From Allomuricauda sp. (lineage in GTDB: Bacteria; Bacteroidota; Bacteroidia; Flavobacteriales; Flavobacteriaceae): a DNA stretch of 55,047 nt. Below are positions 24,682-33,199 of the stretch, in pieces. The stretch is taken from NCBI GenBank assembly GCA_017795045.1, contig CP051244.1, forward strand, positions 140,782-195,828, given 5' to 3'. Each line of letters opens with the position of its first letter. Position 1 is the first letter of the stretch. The notes under the pieces were generated by a model. The model was not told the DNA's origin. It made no database searches and was given only the letters and a program-made list of their open reading frames with translations. The translations under genes and the position numbers were made by a program.

Positions 24682-27600
24682 TTAAAATTCCATTTTAATG
24701 TTCAAACCATAATTTTTGGTGGTTGGGTAGGCCCCTATTTGTACTCCTTGGGCATTTCCGGCACTGAACCCGGCCTCTGGATCACTGTATTTCAAATTTT
24801 TATGGATAATCCACAGGTTAGATCCCGTAAATGAGAAGGACAATCCTTCCACTCCCAATTTATCTGTAAGCTTGGAGGGCACATTGTACGTCAGTGCCAC
24901 TTCCCTTAATTTCACGTAGGAACCATCTTCCACGTGGTAGGCTTGGGGCAGGTCGCCAAACAAACCTCCCGAATAAACCGCATCACTTACGTCTGCCAAT
25001 ACCGTATTGGGAGAGCCATCCGGGGCCACTCCCGGGAATACATATCCTCCACCGTCTTCCAAGTGATTTCTAATGGGATTGCCTAAAGCATTTGTGCCCA
25101 CGGTCTCAGGATAGAGGCCACTTCCAAAACCGTAGTAGGTATCCAAAGAGTAGACATCGCCGCCTTTTCTCACATCAATGAGGAAATTGAAAGAGACGTT
25201 TTTATATCTGAATCCATTGTACAGTCCCCCTATCCAATCGGGGTTGGTGTCCCCAATTTCCTCGTTGGTATCTGAATGCAAATACGCTCCCGTATCTTGG
25301 TCAACCACAGGCTTGCCATCCAAATACACAAAATTTGAACCTCTCAATGTCCCATATGGTCTGCCCACCGTGGCATTGAAAGTAACACCAGACTGATAGG
25401 ATTGCACCTCAAAATTGTCGACTCCATCGAACAAGGACAATACCTCACTCTGGTTTTTGGACCAGTTGGCCCTTACATTCCATTCGAAATCCGAAGTTTT
25501 AATCGGAGTTCCAAAGAGGGAGACTTCCAATCCCTTGTTCTCGATCTCTCCAGAATTCACATATTTTCTACTGTACCCGGTTGCCGTGGATACGGCCACA
25601 TCGATAATCTGGTCGATGGAGTTGGTTTTGTAGGCGGCAATATCAAACCCTAAACGGCTCCGAAAAAAAGAAGATTCCAAGCCAATCTCGTAACTTTTGG
25701 TGCTTTCCGGTTTTAGCTTTGGGTTTCTCAACGTGGAACTTATCGAGGCCAAGTTGGCACCCGAAAACGATCCCTGTCCATTCAACAGTACAGGGCTCAC
25801 CAAACTTTGGGCCGTTCCAAAGTTCCCTACTTCGGCGTAGTTCAAGCGCAACTTTCCAAAATTCAGCCAATCCGCGTCCATCAAACTAGAAAAAACAAAG
25901 GATGTGGAAACCGACGGATAAAAGAAACTGTTGTTTTCCAAGGGCAAGGTCGAGGCCTTATCCTGTCTACCGGTCAAATCCAAATACAGGAAGTTTTTGT
26001 ACCCCAATGATATGGACCCAAAAACCCCATCCACACCAATCTTGCTAAAATCCTCTGATGGCGGGTTGATGGGACTAAGTGAATTGGACAACGCATAGAT
26101 TCCAGGGACTATGAGCCCACCATTGGTTTCGGCATAGATAGTCTCCGTAGACGTTCTTCTAATGTTGAGACCGGCCAAGGCCGTTACGCTTAAATCTTCC
26201 CAAAAGGTCTTGTTGAAATTTAGGGTCGCATCATAGTTATACTCACTGAACCTTCTGTTGAATGTTGAAAAGCTGGGAACCCCCACACTACCGGAGGCAA
26301 TTCTTTGCTCCCTCAGTTCACTAAAATGATCGACAGATGCCCGCACATTGGCAGACAACCAATCGGTCATGGCGTAATTGAGGGCGATGTTCCCAAAAAA
26401 ACGATTCCGTTGATCTTCGGCGATATTGTTGTTCACGGTCCAATAGGGATTGTCCCAATATTCGGGTTGCTGCGCATCAGGTGTTTTCCAGTTCCAGGTA
26501 ATATTTCTACCAGTAGATTCATAGGCCCTGCGCAAATCTTCCATATCCACGTTCACGGCCCACCATTGCCTAAAACTGGTCATCAGGTTTCTGGCATTGG
26601 CCCCATCATACCCCGTTCCATTTCTTCCTTTACCTCTTGTATTGGTATAGTTGGCACTGGTTGAGACCCGTAGTTTGTCGGACAAATTATATCCCAAGTT
26701 GATACTCATGTTGTTCCGTACAATCTCACTGTTGGGGATAATGCCCCTTTGGATGCTATTGGAATAGGTTGCCCTGTAATCCATTTTTTCATCACTCCCC
26801 GCAAATGAAATGGAATTTTTATAGCTATACGAAGTCTTAAAAAAAGTTGAAGGGTCGTTCTTGGCTGCCACCCATGGGGCTTTCTGCAAATACGTTGGTA
26901 ATTCTTCCACCAATGCATTCCAATGGAACACATTGATATTTGGATCAAACCGTGGACCGAAGGACGCATCATCATTATATCTAGGCAATAGATCTATGGA
27001 ACCGTCCCCATCAAGGTCCAAAGTGGTCCTGAAACCATTGGTAAAACTCCCCGAAGCAGTGGTTAAATCCCCAAAATAACTTTGTCCGTATTCTTTTTGA
27101 TATCTGATAAAGGTACTCTTATCGTAATGTCCTACCGTGATTCCAGAGTTAATGGTAATCCCCAGTTTATTGTTTCCTTCCCCTTTTTTGGTGGTAATGA
27201 TGATGGCACCATTCGCGGCTCGAGAACCATACAGGGCAGTTGCCGCTGCACCTTTCAAAATATTCACGGATTGTATCACGGAAGGGTCCAAGTCAGAAAC
27301 CGGATTTCCATAATCATATCCACCCCTTCCCCGGGCCACATCATTGTTTCCGTTTCCGAAGGTTACATCCAAGTTCCCCGGTTCATTGTTTATGGGAACA
27401 CCATCCACAACAAAAAGAGCCTGATTGTCCCCGTTGATGGAGGTAATCCCCCTAATGACCACATTACTGGACCCTCCCAAGTTGTTGTTCCTTGTAATGT
27501 TCACCCCCGCCGCTTTACCAGAAAGGGAATTAATGACATTGTTCTGTCCCGGGACATTGACCTGTTCCCCGTCGAGTTCCGTTGTGGCATATCCCAACGA

Positions 27601-27951
27601 CTTTTTCTCCCGGGAAATCCCCAAGGCAGTCACCACCACTTCTTCCAATGCTTGATTGGACTCTTCCAAGATCACATTGATCTCATTGGCACCACCAACC
27701 CTCATGGTAACCGTTGCAAATCCAATGTAACTGAACTGTAATTGTTGCCCTTCACTTGCCTGAATGGTATAGTTTCCATCAAAGTCGCTCTGGGTACCCG
27801 TGGTAGTCCCCATCAGCACAATGGACACTCCCGGTAATGGAGTTGCATTTTGGTCTGTCACAGTACCCGAAATGGTTTTGGTCTGTCCGTAAATAAATGG
27901 ACAAAATGCCATGAACAGCACTAATGCGTAGCCGCAATTTTTGAATTTCAT
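24682..27951 (-). CDS. SusC/RagA-family TonB-dependent transporter (locus 1)
   Basis: The 1089-aa outer-membrane transporter has a signal peptide (1-22), a carboxypeptidase-regulatory-like domain (about 25-100; GTVTDQNATPLPGVSIVLMG) and a TonB box region EEVVVTALG (about 104-112). A plug with the SusC signature YGSRAANGAIIITTKKG follows, then a 22-strand barrel ending in KNYGLNIKMEF. Unlike the other two SusC proteins here it has no N-terminal STN domain, which agrees with the absence of a FecI/FecR pair. Regulation by the AraC protein or a two-component system is therefore more likely. SusD follows after 12 nt. Confidence 0.95.
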   Translation of the reverse strand: MKFKNCGYALVLFMAFCPFIYGQTKTISGTVTDQNATPLPGVSIVLMGTTTGTQSDFDGNYTIQASEGQQLQFSYIGFATVTMRVGGANEINVILEESNQALEEVVVTALGISREKKSLGYATTELDGEQVNVPGQNNVINSLSGKAAGVNITRNNNLGGSSNVVIRGITSINGDNQALFVVDGVPINNEPGNLDVTFGNGNNDVARGRGGYDYGNPVSDLDPSVIQSVNILKGAAATALYGSRAANGAIIITTKKGEGNNKLGITINSGITVGHYDKSTFIRYQKEYGQSYFGDLTTASGSFTNGFRTTLDLDGDGSIDLLPRYNDDASFGPRFDPNINVFHWNALVEELPTYLQKAPWVAAKNDPSTFFKTSYSYKNSISFAGSDEKMDYRATYSNSIQRGIIPNSEIVRNNMSINLGYNLSDKLRVSTSANYTNTRGKGRNGTGYDGANARNLMTSFRQWWAVNVDMEDLRRAYESTGRNITWNWKTPDAQQPEYWDNPYWTVNNNIAEDQRNRFFGNIALNYAMTDWLSANVRASVDHFSELREQRIASGSVGVPSFSTFNRRFSEYNYDATLNFNKTFWEDLSVTALAGLNIRRTSTETIYAETNGGLIVPGIYALSNSLSPINPPSEDFSKIGVDGVFGSISLGYKNFLYLDLTGRQDKASTLPLENNSFFYPSVSTSFVFSSLMDADWLNFGKLRLNYAEVGNFGTAQSLVSPVLLNGQGSFSGANLASISSTLRNPKLKPESTKSYEIGLESSFFRSRLGFDIAAYKTNSIDQIIDVAVSTATGYSRKYVNSGEIENKGLEVSLFGTPIKTSDFEWNVRANWSKNQSEVLSLFDGVDNFEVQSYQSGVTFNATVGRPYGTLRGSNFVYLDGKPVVDQDTGAYLHSDTNEEIGDTNPDWIGGLYNGFRYKNVSFNFLIDVRKGGDVYSLDTYYGFGSGLYPETVGTNALGNPIRNHLEDGGGYVFPGVAPDGSPNTVLADVSDAVYSGGLFGDLPQAYHVEDGSYVKLREVALTYNVPSKLTDKLGVEGLSFSFTGSNLWIIHKNLKYSDPEAGFSAGNAQGVQIGAYPTTKNYGLNIKMEF

Positions 27952-28009
27952 TTAGTTAGGTTTTAATGTTAGAATTATTTGAGTTACTGTAGCTGGCAAA
28001 GCACGGAAA

Positions 28010-28039
28010 GGAGTTATCCCAGAACAGGGATGGGACTCC
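28010..28039 (-). promoter_or_regulatory. Bulged hairpin in the susC (locus 1) leader
   Basis: Nested pairs GGAGT/ACTCC and ATCCC/GGGAT with a 6-nt loop form an interrupted 10-bp stem about 60 nt before the susC start. On the susC transcript it would be a leader structure; it has no T-tract. Confidence 0.35.
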
Positions 28040-28102
28040 CATTTCATACTTCCTACCAAGCTGACGCGTAAAACAACCCAATTCAATGACATCCCATTGG
28101 GC

Positions 28103-28157
28103 TTTGATATAAAACCTGAAAAGTTTGATATTAAGCTTGAAAAGTTTGAATCTTAAG
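28103..28157. repeat. Direct repeats with exact 21-bp spacing upstream of susC
   Basis: Units start at 28103, 28124 and 28145. The first two agree at 18 of 21 positions (TTTGATATnAAn followed by TGAAAAG); the third is partial (TTTGAATCTTAAG). AAAGTTTGA recurs at 28120 and 28141. A period of exactly two helical turns, about 150-200 bp upstream of susC, suggests an operator. AraC and LytTR regulators both use such spacing, and both types are encoded nearby. Confidence 0.6.
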
Positions 28158-28253
28158 ACATAAACAATAGTGATACGCCCCAACCTGAAGTACTAAAAAC
28201 CCACGGCACATAGCTTGTTTACGGCGGTACGATTCTTTAAAATTTTGGAAAGC

Positions 28254-28416
28254 ATCTTAGGGCCAAGATGTATGTATCAGAATCTTGGGGTTTCATATCA
28301 AATAAAAAAAATGAAGTATGGTTGGGACTATTTTAGCCCCACATAAACATGAGCTTTGTTCTCATTTTATGATTTTTTGAATTAGCCAGCCTCCCAATGG
28401 GAGGCTTTTTTGTTTG
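28254..28416 (+). ncRNA. Candidate structured small RNA
   Basis: A plus-strand transcript is suggested by TTG at 28215-28217, 22 nt, then AAATTTTG at 28240-28247 (7 of 8 to TAnnTTTG). Three stem-loops follow: CCAAGAT/ATCTTGG (28263-28288), TGGGaCT/AGcCCCA around 28323-28342, and ATGAG/CTCAT (28349-28365). A strong terminator closes it. It contains no plausible reading frame and no plus-strand gene lies upstream that needs this terminator. It is divergent from susC and convergent with the sulfatase gene. The RNA itself is an inference. Confidence 0.35.
28388..28415 (+). terminator. Strong intrinsic terminator on the plus strand
   Basis: AGCCTCCC and GGGAGGCT form a perfect 8-bp stem around AAT, followed by TTTTTTGTTT. 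The T-tract is only on the plus strand, so it does not suit the sulfatase gene on the minus strand. Confidence 0.8.
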
Positions 28417-28427
28417 AGCAGATTGAT

Positions 28428-30005
28428 CTATTGTTGGTCAGCCAAAAGACCATTTTCAATCAAGGGAATCCTAAACCGTTCCGTTTCTGCATTGGTATGC
28501 TCTTGATCGAAGATTTGTGCCGCTTTCTGGAGAATTTCGGGATGGTCTTTTGCAACATTGTTGCTCTCAGCTGGATCTTGTTCCAAATCATACAGCTCCA
28601 AAGTGGGAGCTTCCTTGTCCTTTAAATGTTGACGCACCACTTTCCATTTTCCCATTCTGATGGCCACTTGTCCCCCATACTCAGGAAATTCCCAGAACAA
28701 GAAATCGTGCTGTTGCTGCCCCTCGGTTCCGAGCAAAGTAGGCAAAAAGCTAATCCCATCGGTGTCTTTAGGGGCTTCGTACCCAACAACATCGGCCAAA
28801 GTAGCCATGACATCATAATGGGCCGAAATATGATCGGATGTAGTGCCCGCCTTGATTTTTGCAGGCCATGAGGCGATCATGGGAACCCGTATACCACCTT
28901 CGTAAACAAACCCTTTGCCTTGACCATACGCCTCACCAAATGGACCTGAACTGTTAAAATAGGCTCCATCGGTCCCTCCCGTGAAGGTAACGCCATTGTC
29001 CGAGGAAAAAATAATCAAGGTATTTTCATAAAGTCCCTCTGCTTTTAAATACGCCACCAATTTTCCCACGTTCTCATCCAAATAGGAAATCATGGCCGCG
29101 TAGCCCGCTTTTGGATTTTGATGGGGGAAATATCCCTTTTGTCCCAGATAAGGTTCTTCTTCCCCAAATTTTTGCTTGTAATGGTCCACCCATCGTTGAG
29201 GTGCCTGGATAGGATTATGGGGAATAGGTGACGCCCAGTAAAAGAAGAAAGGTTTCTCCTTGTTCTCTTGAATGAAGCCCATCATTTTTTCATACATCAA
29301 CTCCGGGGCATAATCATTCAGATTATAATTCTTGTAGCTTTCTGGATCGTGAGGGTCCGCACCTTCCGCCAGTTTGGTGTTGGGGGCAATGGTATCATTG
29401 TTTAGGTATACCCTATTCTTGTTTTCATACAAATGGACGGGATAATAGGTATGGGCCTGCCTTTGGCAGTTGTAGCCAAAGAAATAATCGAATCCCATAT
29501 GGTTGGGTACGGAATGGGTATGGGGTGCCCCCAAGCCCCACTTTCCAACAAGACCGGTAGTGTATCCCTTTTGTTGCAATAATTTTGAAAAAAACAGGGT
29601 GGAATCCGGCACGGGTCGTTGTCCTTCAAGAGTGGAATCCTTAATGGCTTCCTTATAATCCCAAACCTTGCCGCGTTCACGCCATTCATCATTTCCTCGG
29701 ATAAAAGCATGTCCGGCATGCCTGCCCGTGAGCAACATGTAACGGGCCGGAGCGCAGACAGGGGCCCCGGTATAATGCTGGGTAAAGCGCATCCCGTCCT
29801 TGGCCAAGGCATCTATATTGGGGGTTTCAATTTTCTCTTGGCCATAGGCCCCTAATTCCCCATATCCAAGGTCATCTGCCAAGATGTATATGATATTGGG
29901 CTTTTGATCAGATTGGGACGGTTTTGGCTCCTGCTTACAGGAAAGCATCAGCAGGAATACAGTACATGCGTATAAAAACTTCGTGGTTTGGAATGTTGGT
30001 TTCAT
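28428..30005 (-). CDS. Type I sulfatase lipoprotein (arylsulfatase-like, family S1)
   Basis: The 525-aa enzyme hydrolyses sulfate esters. It is a lipoprotein (lipobox LMLSC, Cys23), so it acts in the periplasm or at the outer membrane. The formylglycine motif is intact: VCAPARYMLLTGRHAG with Cys84, Pro86, Arg88 and the trailing LTGR. Metal ligands are visible in ILADDLGYGE (D44, D45) and in IIFSSDNGVTFTGG. Further S1 features include VGKWGLG and a C-terminal LYDLEQDPAESNN. Cys84 must be converted to formylglycine by an FGE or anSME; the only SUMF1-like protein in the window lacks the catalytic cysteines. The gene is divergent from the PNGase F-like gene, suggesting joint action on sulfated glycoproteins. 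Confidence 0.94.
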   Translation of the reverse strand: MKPTFQTTKFLYACTVFLLMLSCKQEPKPSQSDQKPNIIYILADDLGYGELGAYGQEKIETPNIDALAKDGMRFTQHYTGAPVCAPARYMLLTGRHAGHAFIRGNDEWRERGKVWDYKEAIKDSTLEGQRPVPDSTLFFSKLLQQKGYTTGLVGKWGLGAPHTHSVPNHMGFDYFFGYNCQRQAHTYYPVHLYENKNRVYLNNDTIAPNTKLAEGADPHDPESYKNYNLNDYAPELMYEKMMGFIQENKEKPFFFYWASPIPHNPIQAPQRWVDHYKQKFGEEEPYLGQKGYFPHQNPKAGYAAMISYLDENVGKLVAYLKAEGLYENTLIIFSSDNGVTFTGGTDGAYFNSSGPFGEAYGQGKGFVYEGGIRVPMIASWPAKIKAGTTSDHISAHYDVMATLADVVGYEAPKDTDGISFLPTLLGTEGQQQHDFLFWEFPEYGGQVAIRMGKWKVVRQHLKDKEAPTLELYDLEQDPAESNNVAKDHPEILQKAAQIFDQEHTNAETERFRIPLIENGLLADQQ

Positions 30006-30198
30006 AATATCATCTATGGCTATTGCCCCCTAAAATAGAAACTATTCGGAACCACCCCAAAACTTTCTCCTTTCCAAGAGGGTATTTATTGCACTCAAAA
30101 CCTAGCCCAATGTGCATTTTCTCTATTATTCCCCTCAAAAGTGAAAACCTTATGTAAGCAAACACCAACTTACCCAAACACCCGTTTTTTTTCTGAAT

Positions 30199-30231
30199 TT
30201 GGGTCAAATCTTTTCAAAAAATATATTTTTA
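30199..30231 (+). promoter_or_regulatory. Candidate promoter of the PNGase F-like gene
   Basis: TTG at 30199-30201 is followed after 22 nt by TATTTTTA at 30224-30231, which fits TAnnTTTG at 7 of 8 positions, 38 nt before the start codon. Confidence 0.3.
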
Positions 30232-30269
30232 CGCGCCATAACCACTTACAATTTTCAAAAAACGAGTAC

Positions 30270-32204
30270 ATGAAATCCAACCTCTTCTTTTCCCTACTGT
30301 TGACTTCAATCTTATTGACCGGATGTAAAAATACCCCTGAAGAAAGAAAAATACATAGGGTTGTCACCCATGATCACACCACTATTGTCTGTAACCCCAA
30401 TAAGGGAAACAATCCGTTTCCTGCCTGGGGAGTTTTTCCCAGCAAAGAGGAGTCGGTAAGGCGCATCTTTATGGAAGTGGCATTAGGACACCCAGACTCC
30501 ATCAACATAGCCCATTGGGATTATCTGGACCCCATCCGAATCAAACGGGTCGGCGGAGTCAAAGGGGATACACTGGACTTGGAAATTGGCAAAATGCTGA
30601 CTCCCTATGGCAGTAATTTCAAAAAGGATTGGCGCTGGCATTGGCGTATTGATGTGACCGACTTCGCAAACATTCTAAGGGACAGTGTTGAAATTGAATA
30701 CAATCACACAGGCTATGAAGCCACCACTGTGGGTTGGGACCTTACCGTTAGTTTTGATATGGAATTGGGAGACCCCGTAGCCCAACCGATTACCTACAAC
30801 GAAGTATACGACGGCAACTTTAAATATGGTGATCCTGAAAACCCCATTGAAGAGTCGCTTACTCCCCAAAAGATAGCTATGGAGGAAGGAGCAGCATTCA
30901 GCAGGTTACGAATATTACATACGGGCCATGGCTATGATCGTCCCAAAGGCTGCAGCGAGTTTTGCAGCAGATGGCGTGAAGTTTTGGTAGATGGGAACAG
31001 TATTGATCAAAGGGACATGTGGAAAGAATGTGCGGATAACAATTTATACCCACAAGGGGGAACTTGGATCTTTGATCGCGCCTATTGGTGCCCAGGGGAC
31101 CTTCAGGCTCCGGACATCATTGATTTTCCGGTAACCAATACTTCCCATACCATAGATTTTGAGATGGAACCCTATACGGCCACCGAAAATATCCAGGCCA
31201 ATGAAAGTATCAGTGCGGTACTCTTTCAATATGGAAAGCCCAACAAAAAATTTGATGTATCCGTGGACCAAATACTGGTGCCCAATAGCGCTCCAGAATT
31301 GAATCGTTTTAATCCCTCGATTGTTGAACCAAAAATCGTCGTTAAAAACTTGGGCAGTGAGACCCTGACCGCATTGACCATTGAATATGGCACAAAAGGC
31401 TTTGAAAAGAAGTCTTTTGAATGGACCGGTTCACTAAAATTTTATGAGGAGGCAATCATTGTACTTCCCGGTACCATTGATTTCAACTTCGGAGAAAACA
31501 CATTTTATGTGACCCTTAAAAGACCAAACGGTCAAACCGATGCCTGGCAGGCAGACAACCAGATGGAATCCAAATTCATTTCTCCCAAAGAAATGCCCAA
31601 GCAAATGGTGATATCCTATAAATCCAACAACACTCCAGAGGAAAACATAATTCGCATTGTGGATGAAGCCAATAGAGTAGTTTTTGAAAAAGATCCCGAT
31701 ACGGTCAAGAAGGACACCATTTATAAAGATACCATTGATCTTGGATCGGGACGATATCGGATGAACTTGGAAGATTCCGGCCACAACGGATTGGAATTTT
31801 GGTTTATGCCACAACAAGGGTTTGGTTATTTGCAGATATCGGACATGAACGGAAGGGTGCTGCATCGTTTTGAAAGTGATTGTGGAATCGGGGAACAATT
31901 TGATTTTACGGTAAAGAACGATCCCAAACTGGATGATTCCGTTGAGCAGAGCTTATTGAAACTTCATCCCAGAAGAATACAGGACCAAACACAATTGTTT
32001 GTGCAACTGGAGAAACCCATGGACGGGGAAATCCATATTTTAAAAGATGGCGATATACAAGAGAAGATTCCCTTCACCCAAATACAGGACACCACTTTTG
32101 ATGTTGATATGACCAATTACGAGGACGGCCGTTACGTAATAGAGCTGTTTCTGAACGGTGAATCCAAATTAAAACAGCGTATATCCAAACAAACGCGACA
32201 GTAA
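30270..32204 (+). CDS. PNGase F-like peptide N-glycosidase lipoprotein
   Basis: The 644-aa lipoprotein (lipobox LLTGC, Cys19) resembles Flavobacterium PNGase F, which removes N-glycans from asparagine. The two eight-stranded domains lie at about 50-340. INIAHWDYLDPIRI (D84) corresponds to the catalytic Asp of the AEWDRYAN region, followed by GKMLTPYG and RIDVTDFANILRD. GCSEFCSRW (E230) corresponds to the second catalytic acid in GCAEWC. PQGGTWIFDRAYWCPGD matches the family end motif. The third PNGase F acid (E118) has no clear counterpart. A further 300 residues form beta domains absent from PNGase F, the last resembling a degenerate secretion/sorting domain. ATG 30270 begins the signal peptide; an earlier in-frame start at 30141 is rejected. 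A sulfatase gene lies divergently. Confidence 0.85.
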   Translation: MKSNLFFSLLLTSILLTGCKNTPEERKIHRVVTHDHTTIVCNPNKGNNPFPAWGVFPSKEESVRRIFMEVALGHPDSINIAHWDYLDPIRIKRVGGVKGDTLDLEIGKMLTPYGSNFKKDWRWHWRIDVTDFANILRDSVEIEYNHTGYEATTVGWDLTVSFDMELGDPVAQPITYNEVYDGNFKYGDPENPIEESLTPQKIAMEEGAAFSRLRILHTGHGYDRPKGCSEFCSRWREVLVDGNSIDQRDMWKECADNNLYPQGGTWIFDRAYWCPGDLQAPDIIDFPVTNTSHTIDFEMEPYTATENIQANESISAVLFQYGKPNKKFDVSVDQILVPNSAPELNRFNPSIVEPKIVVKNLGSETLTALTIEYGTKGFEKKSFEWTGSLKFYEEAIIVLPGTIDFNFGENTFYVTLKRPNGQTDAWQADNQMESKFISPKEMPKQMVISYKSNNTPEENIIRIVDEANRVVFEKDPDTVKKDTIYKDTIDLGSGRYRMNLEDSGHNGLEFWFMPQQGFGYLQISDMNGRVLHRFESDCGIGEQFDFTVKNDPKLDDSVEQSLLKLHPRRIQDQTQLFVQLEKPMDGEIHILKDGDIQEKIPFTQIQDTTFDVDMTNYEDGRYVIELFLNGESKLKQRISKQTRQ

Positions 32205-32485
32205 TAGCAGATACGAAAAGAAACCTTGGGAGCGCCTTGGCTTGAAAGCTGAGAATACACCTCCTTGGGAATTAACAGAACTTTTACAAAACCCATCACG
32301 CTCAAAGAGGTTAAAAGCGTAAAAAACACATAGTTTTATTCAAAAAATGACAAAAAAAAGATAATAGAGCAAAAAAAATATCATCATCTGTTAAAAAAAA
32401 GCAAATTCTGCTTTAAATTTTATTTACTTTTAGTCATGGCTATTGTACCATAAATTATTTTTTATAAAACAGTGCCAAAAACCCC

Positions 32486-33067
32486 ATGGCAGGACTATTT
32501 GCACATACAGATGAAGTTTTGTTGAATCGTTTGCGAAACAACGATGAAAACGCCCTGACCGAATTGTACAACAGATATTGGAACCCGGTTTATCTCTATA
32601 CATACAACGTACTCAGGGACAAAGAACTGTGTAAGGATATTGTACAAGACCTGTTCATGGACCTATGGAAAAGAAGGGAAAAACTTCATGTTACCTCTAC
32701 TTTCAAGAGTTATCTTTTTTCCAGTGCCCGCTACCAGATATTTGCCCAAATACGCAAGAAGGAAAAAAACCTTGGTTCCCACCTTTTTGAAAATTTGGAC
32801 CAACGATTGCACCATAATTCCCCAGAATCCGAGTATCTCTATCAAGAACTGGTACAACGAATAAGTGCTACTGTGGAAAGCTTACCACAAAAGTGTAGGG
32901 AAGTATACACCCTTAGCCGGGAGGAACAGCTTAGCCATGCAGAAATTTCCCAATTTTTGGATATTTCCACAAAGACCGTTGAAAACCATATTACCAAGGC
33001 ACTTAAAGTATTGCGCAGTTCTGTAGGCACCTATCTTTTGGCCATATTGTTCCTATTTCACGGATAA
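32486..33067 (+). CDS. ECF sigma factor, FecI/SusC-locus type (locus 2)
   Basis: The 193-aa sigma factor has region 2 (LTELYNRYWNPVYLYTYNVLRDKELCKDIVQDLFMDLWKRRE, with SYLFSSARYQIF as region 2.4) and region 4 (LPQKCREVYTLSREEQLSHAEISQFLDISTKTVENHITKALKVLR). It ends in a short hydrophobic tail (YLLAILFLFH), as in many Bacteroidota ECF factors. It should be held by the FecR protein encoded 132 nt downstream and released when the STN-bearing SusC transports its substrate, then activate susC-susD. A 281-nt AT-rich upstream region separates it from the PNGase F-like gene. Confidence 0.94.
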   Translation: MAGLFAHTDEVLLNRLRNNDENALTELYNRYWNPVYLYTYNVLRDKELCKDIVQDLFMDLWKRREKLHVTSTFKSYLFSSARYQIFAQIRKKEKNLGSHLFENLDQRLHHNSPESEYLYQELVQRISATVESLPQKCREVYTLSREEQLSHAEISQFLDISTKTVENHITKALKVLRSSVGTYLLAILFLFHG

Positions 33068-33199
33068 TTCTCCACCACATACCCTTTGTTTACCACATAA
33101 ACGAAAAAAAATAAAAAAAATACCTTCTTGGACTAGGGGATGTTTGCATTTACCAACACTATATAACTGAAGGACCCTAATTGGATCCACATTGCAACA

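Larger units (their letters stand above)
27952..28427. other. Long regulatory gap upstream of susC (locus 1)
   Basis: This 476-nt stretch has no credible gene. From the susC side outward it holds a bulged hairpin (28010-28039), a 21-bp-periodic direct repeat (28103-28157), a candidate plus-strand promoter (28215-28247), three hairpins and a strong plus-strand terminator (28388-28415). Confidence 0.7.

Noticed and set aside
27082..27741. 219-codon plus-strand frame inside susC (locus 1)
   Set aside because: It lies entirely antisense to the conserved plug region of SusC, so its openness follows from SusC codon use.
23218..30005. Sulfatase as part of the SusCD operon of locus 1
   Set aside because: A 476-nt gap with its own signals separates sulfatase and susC, so co-transcription is not supported.
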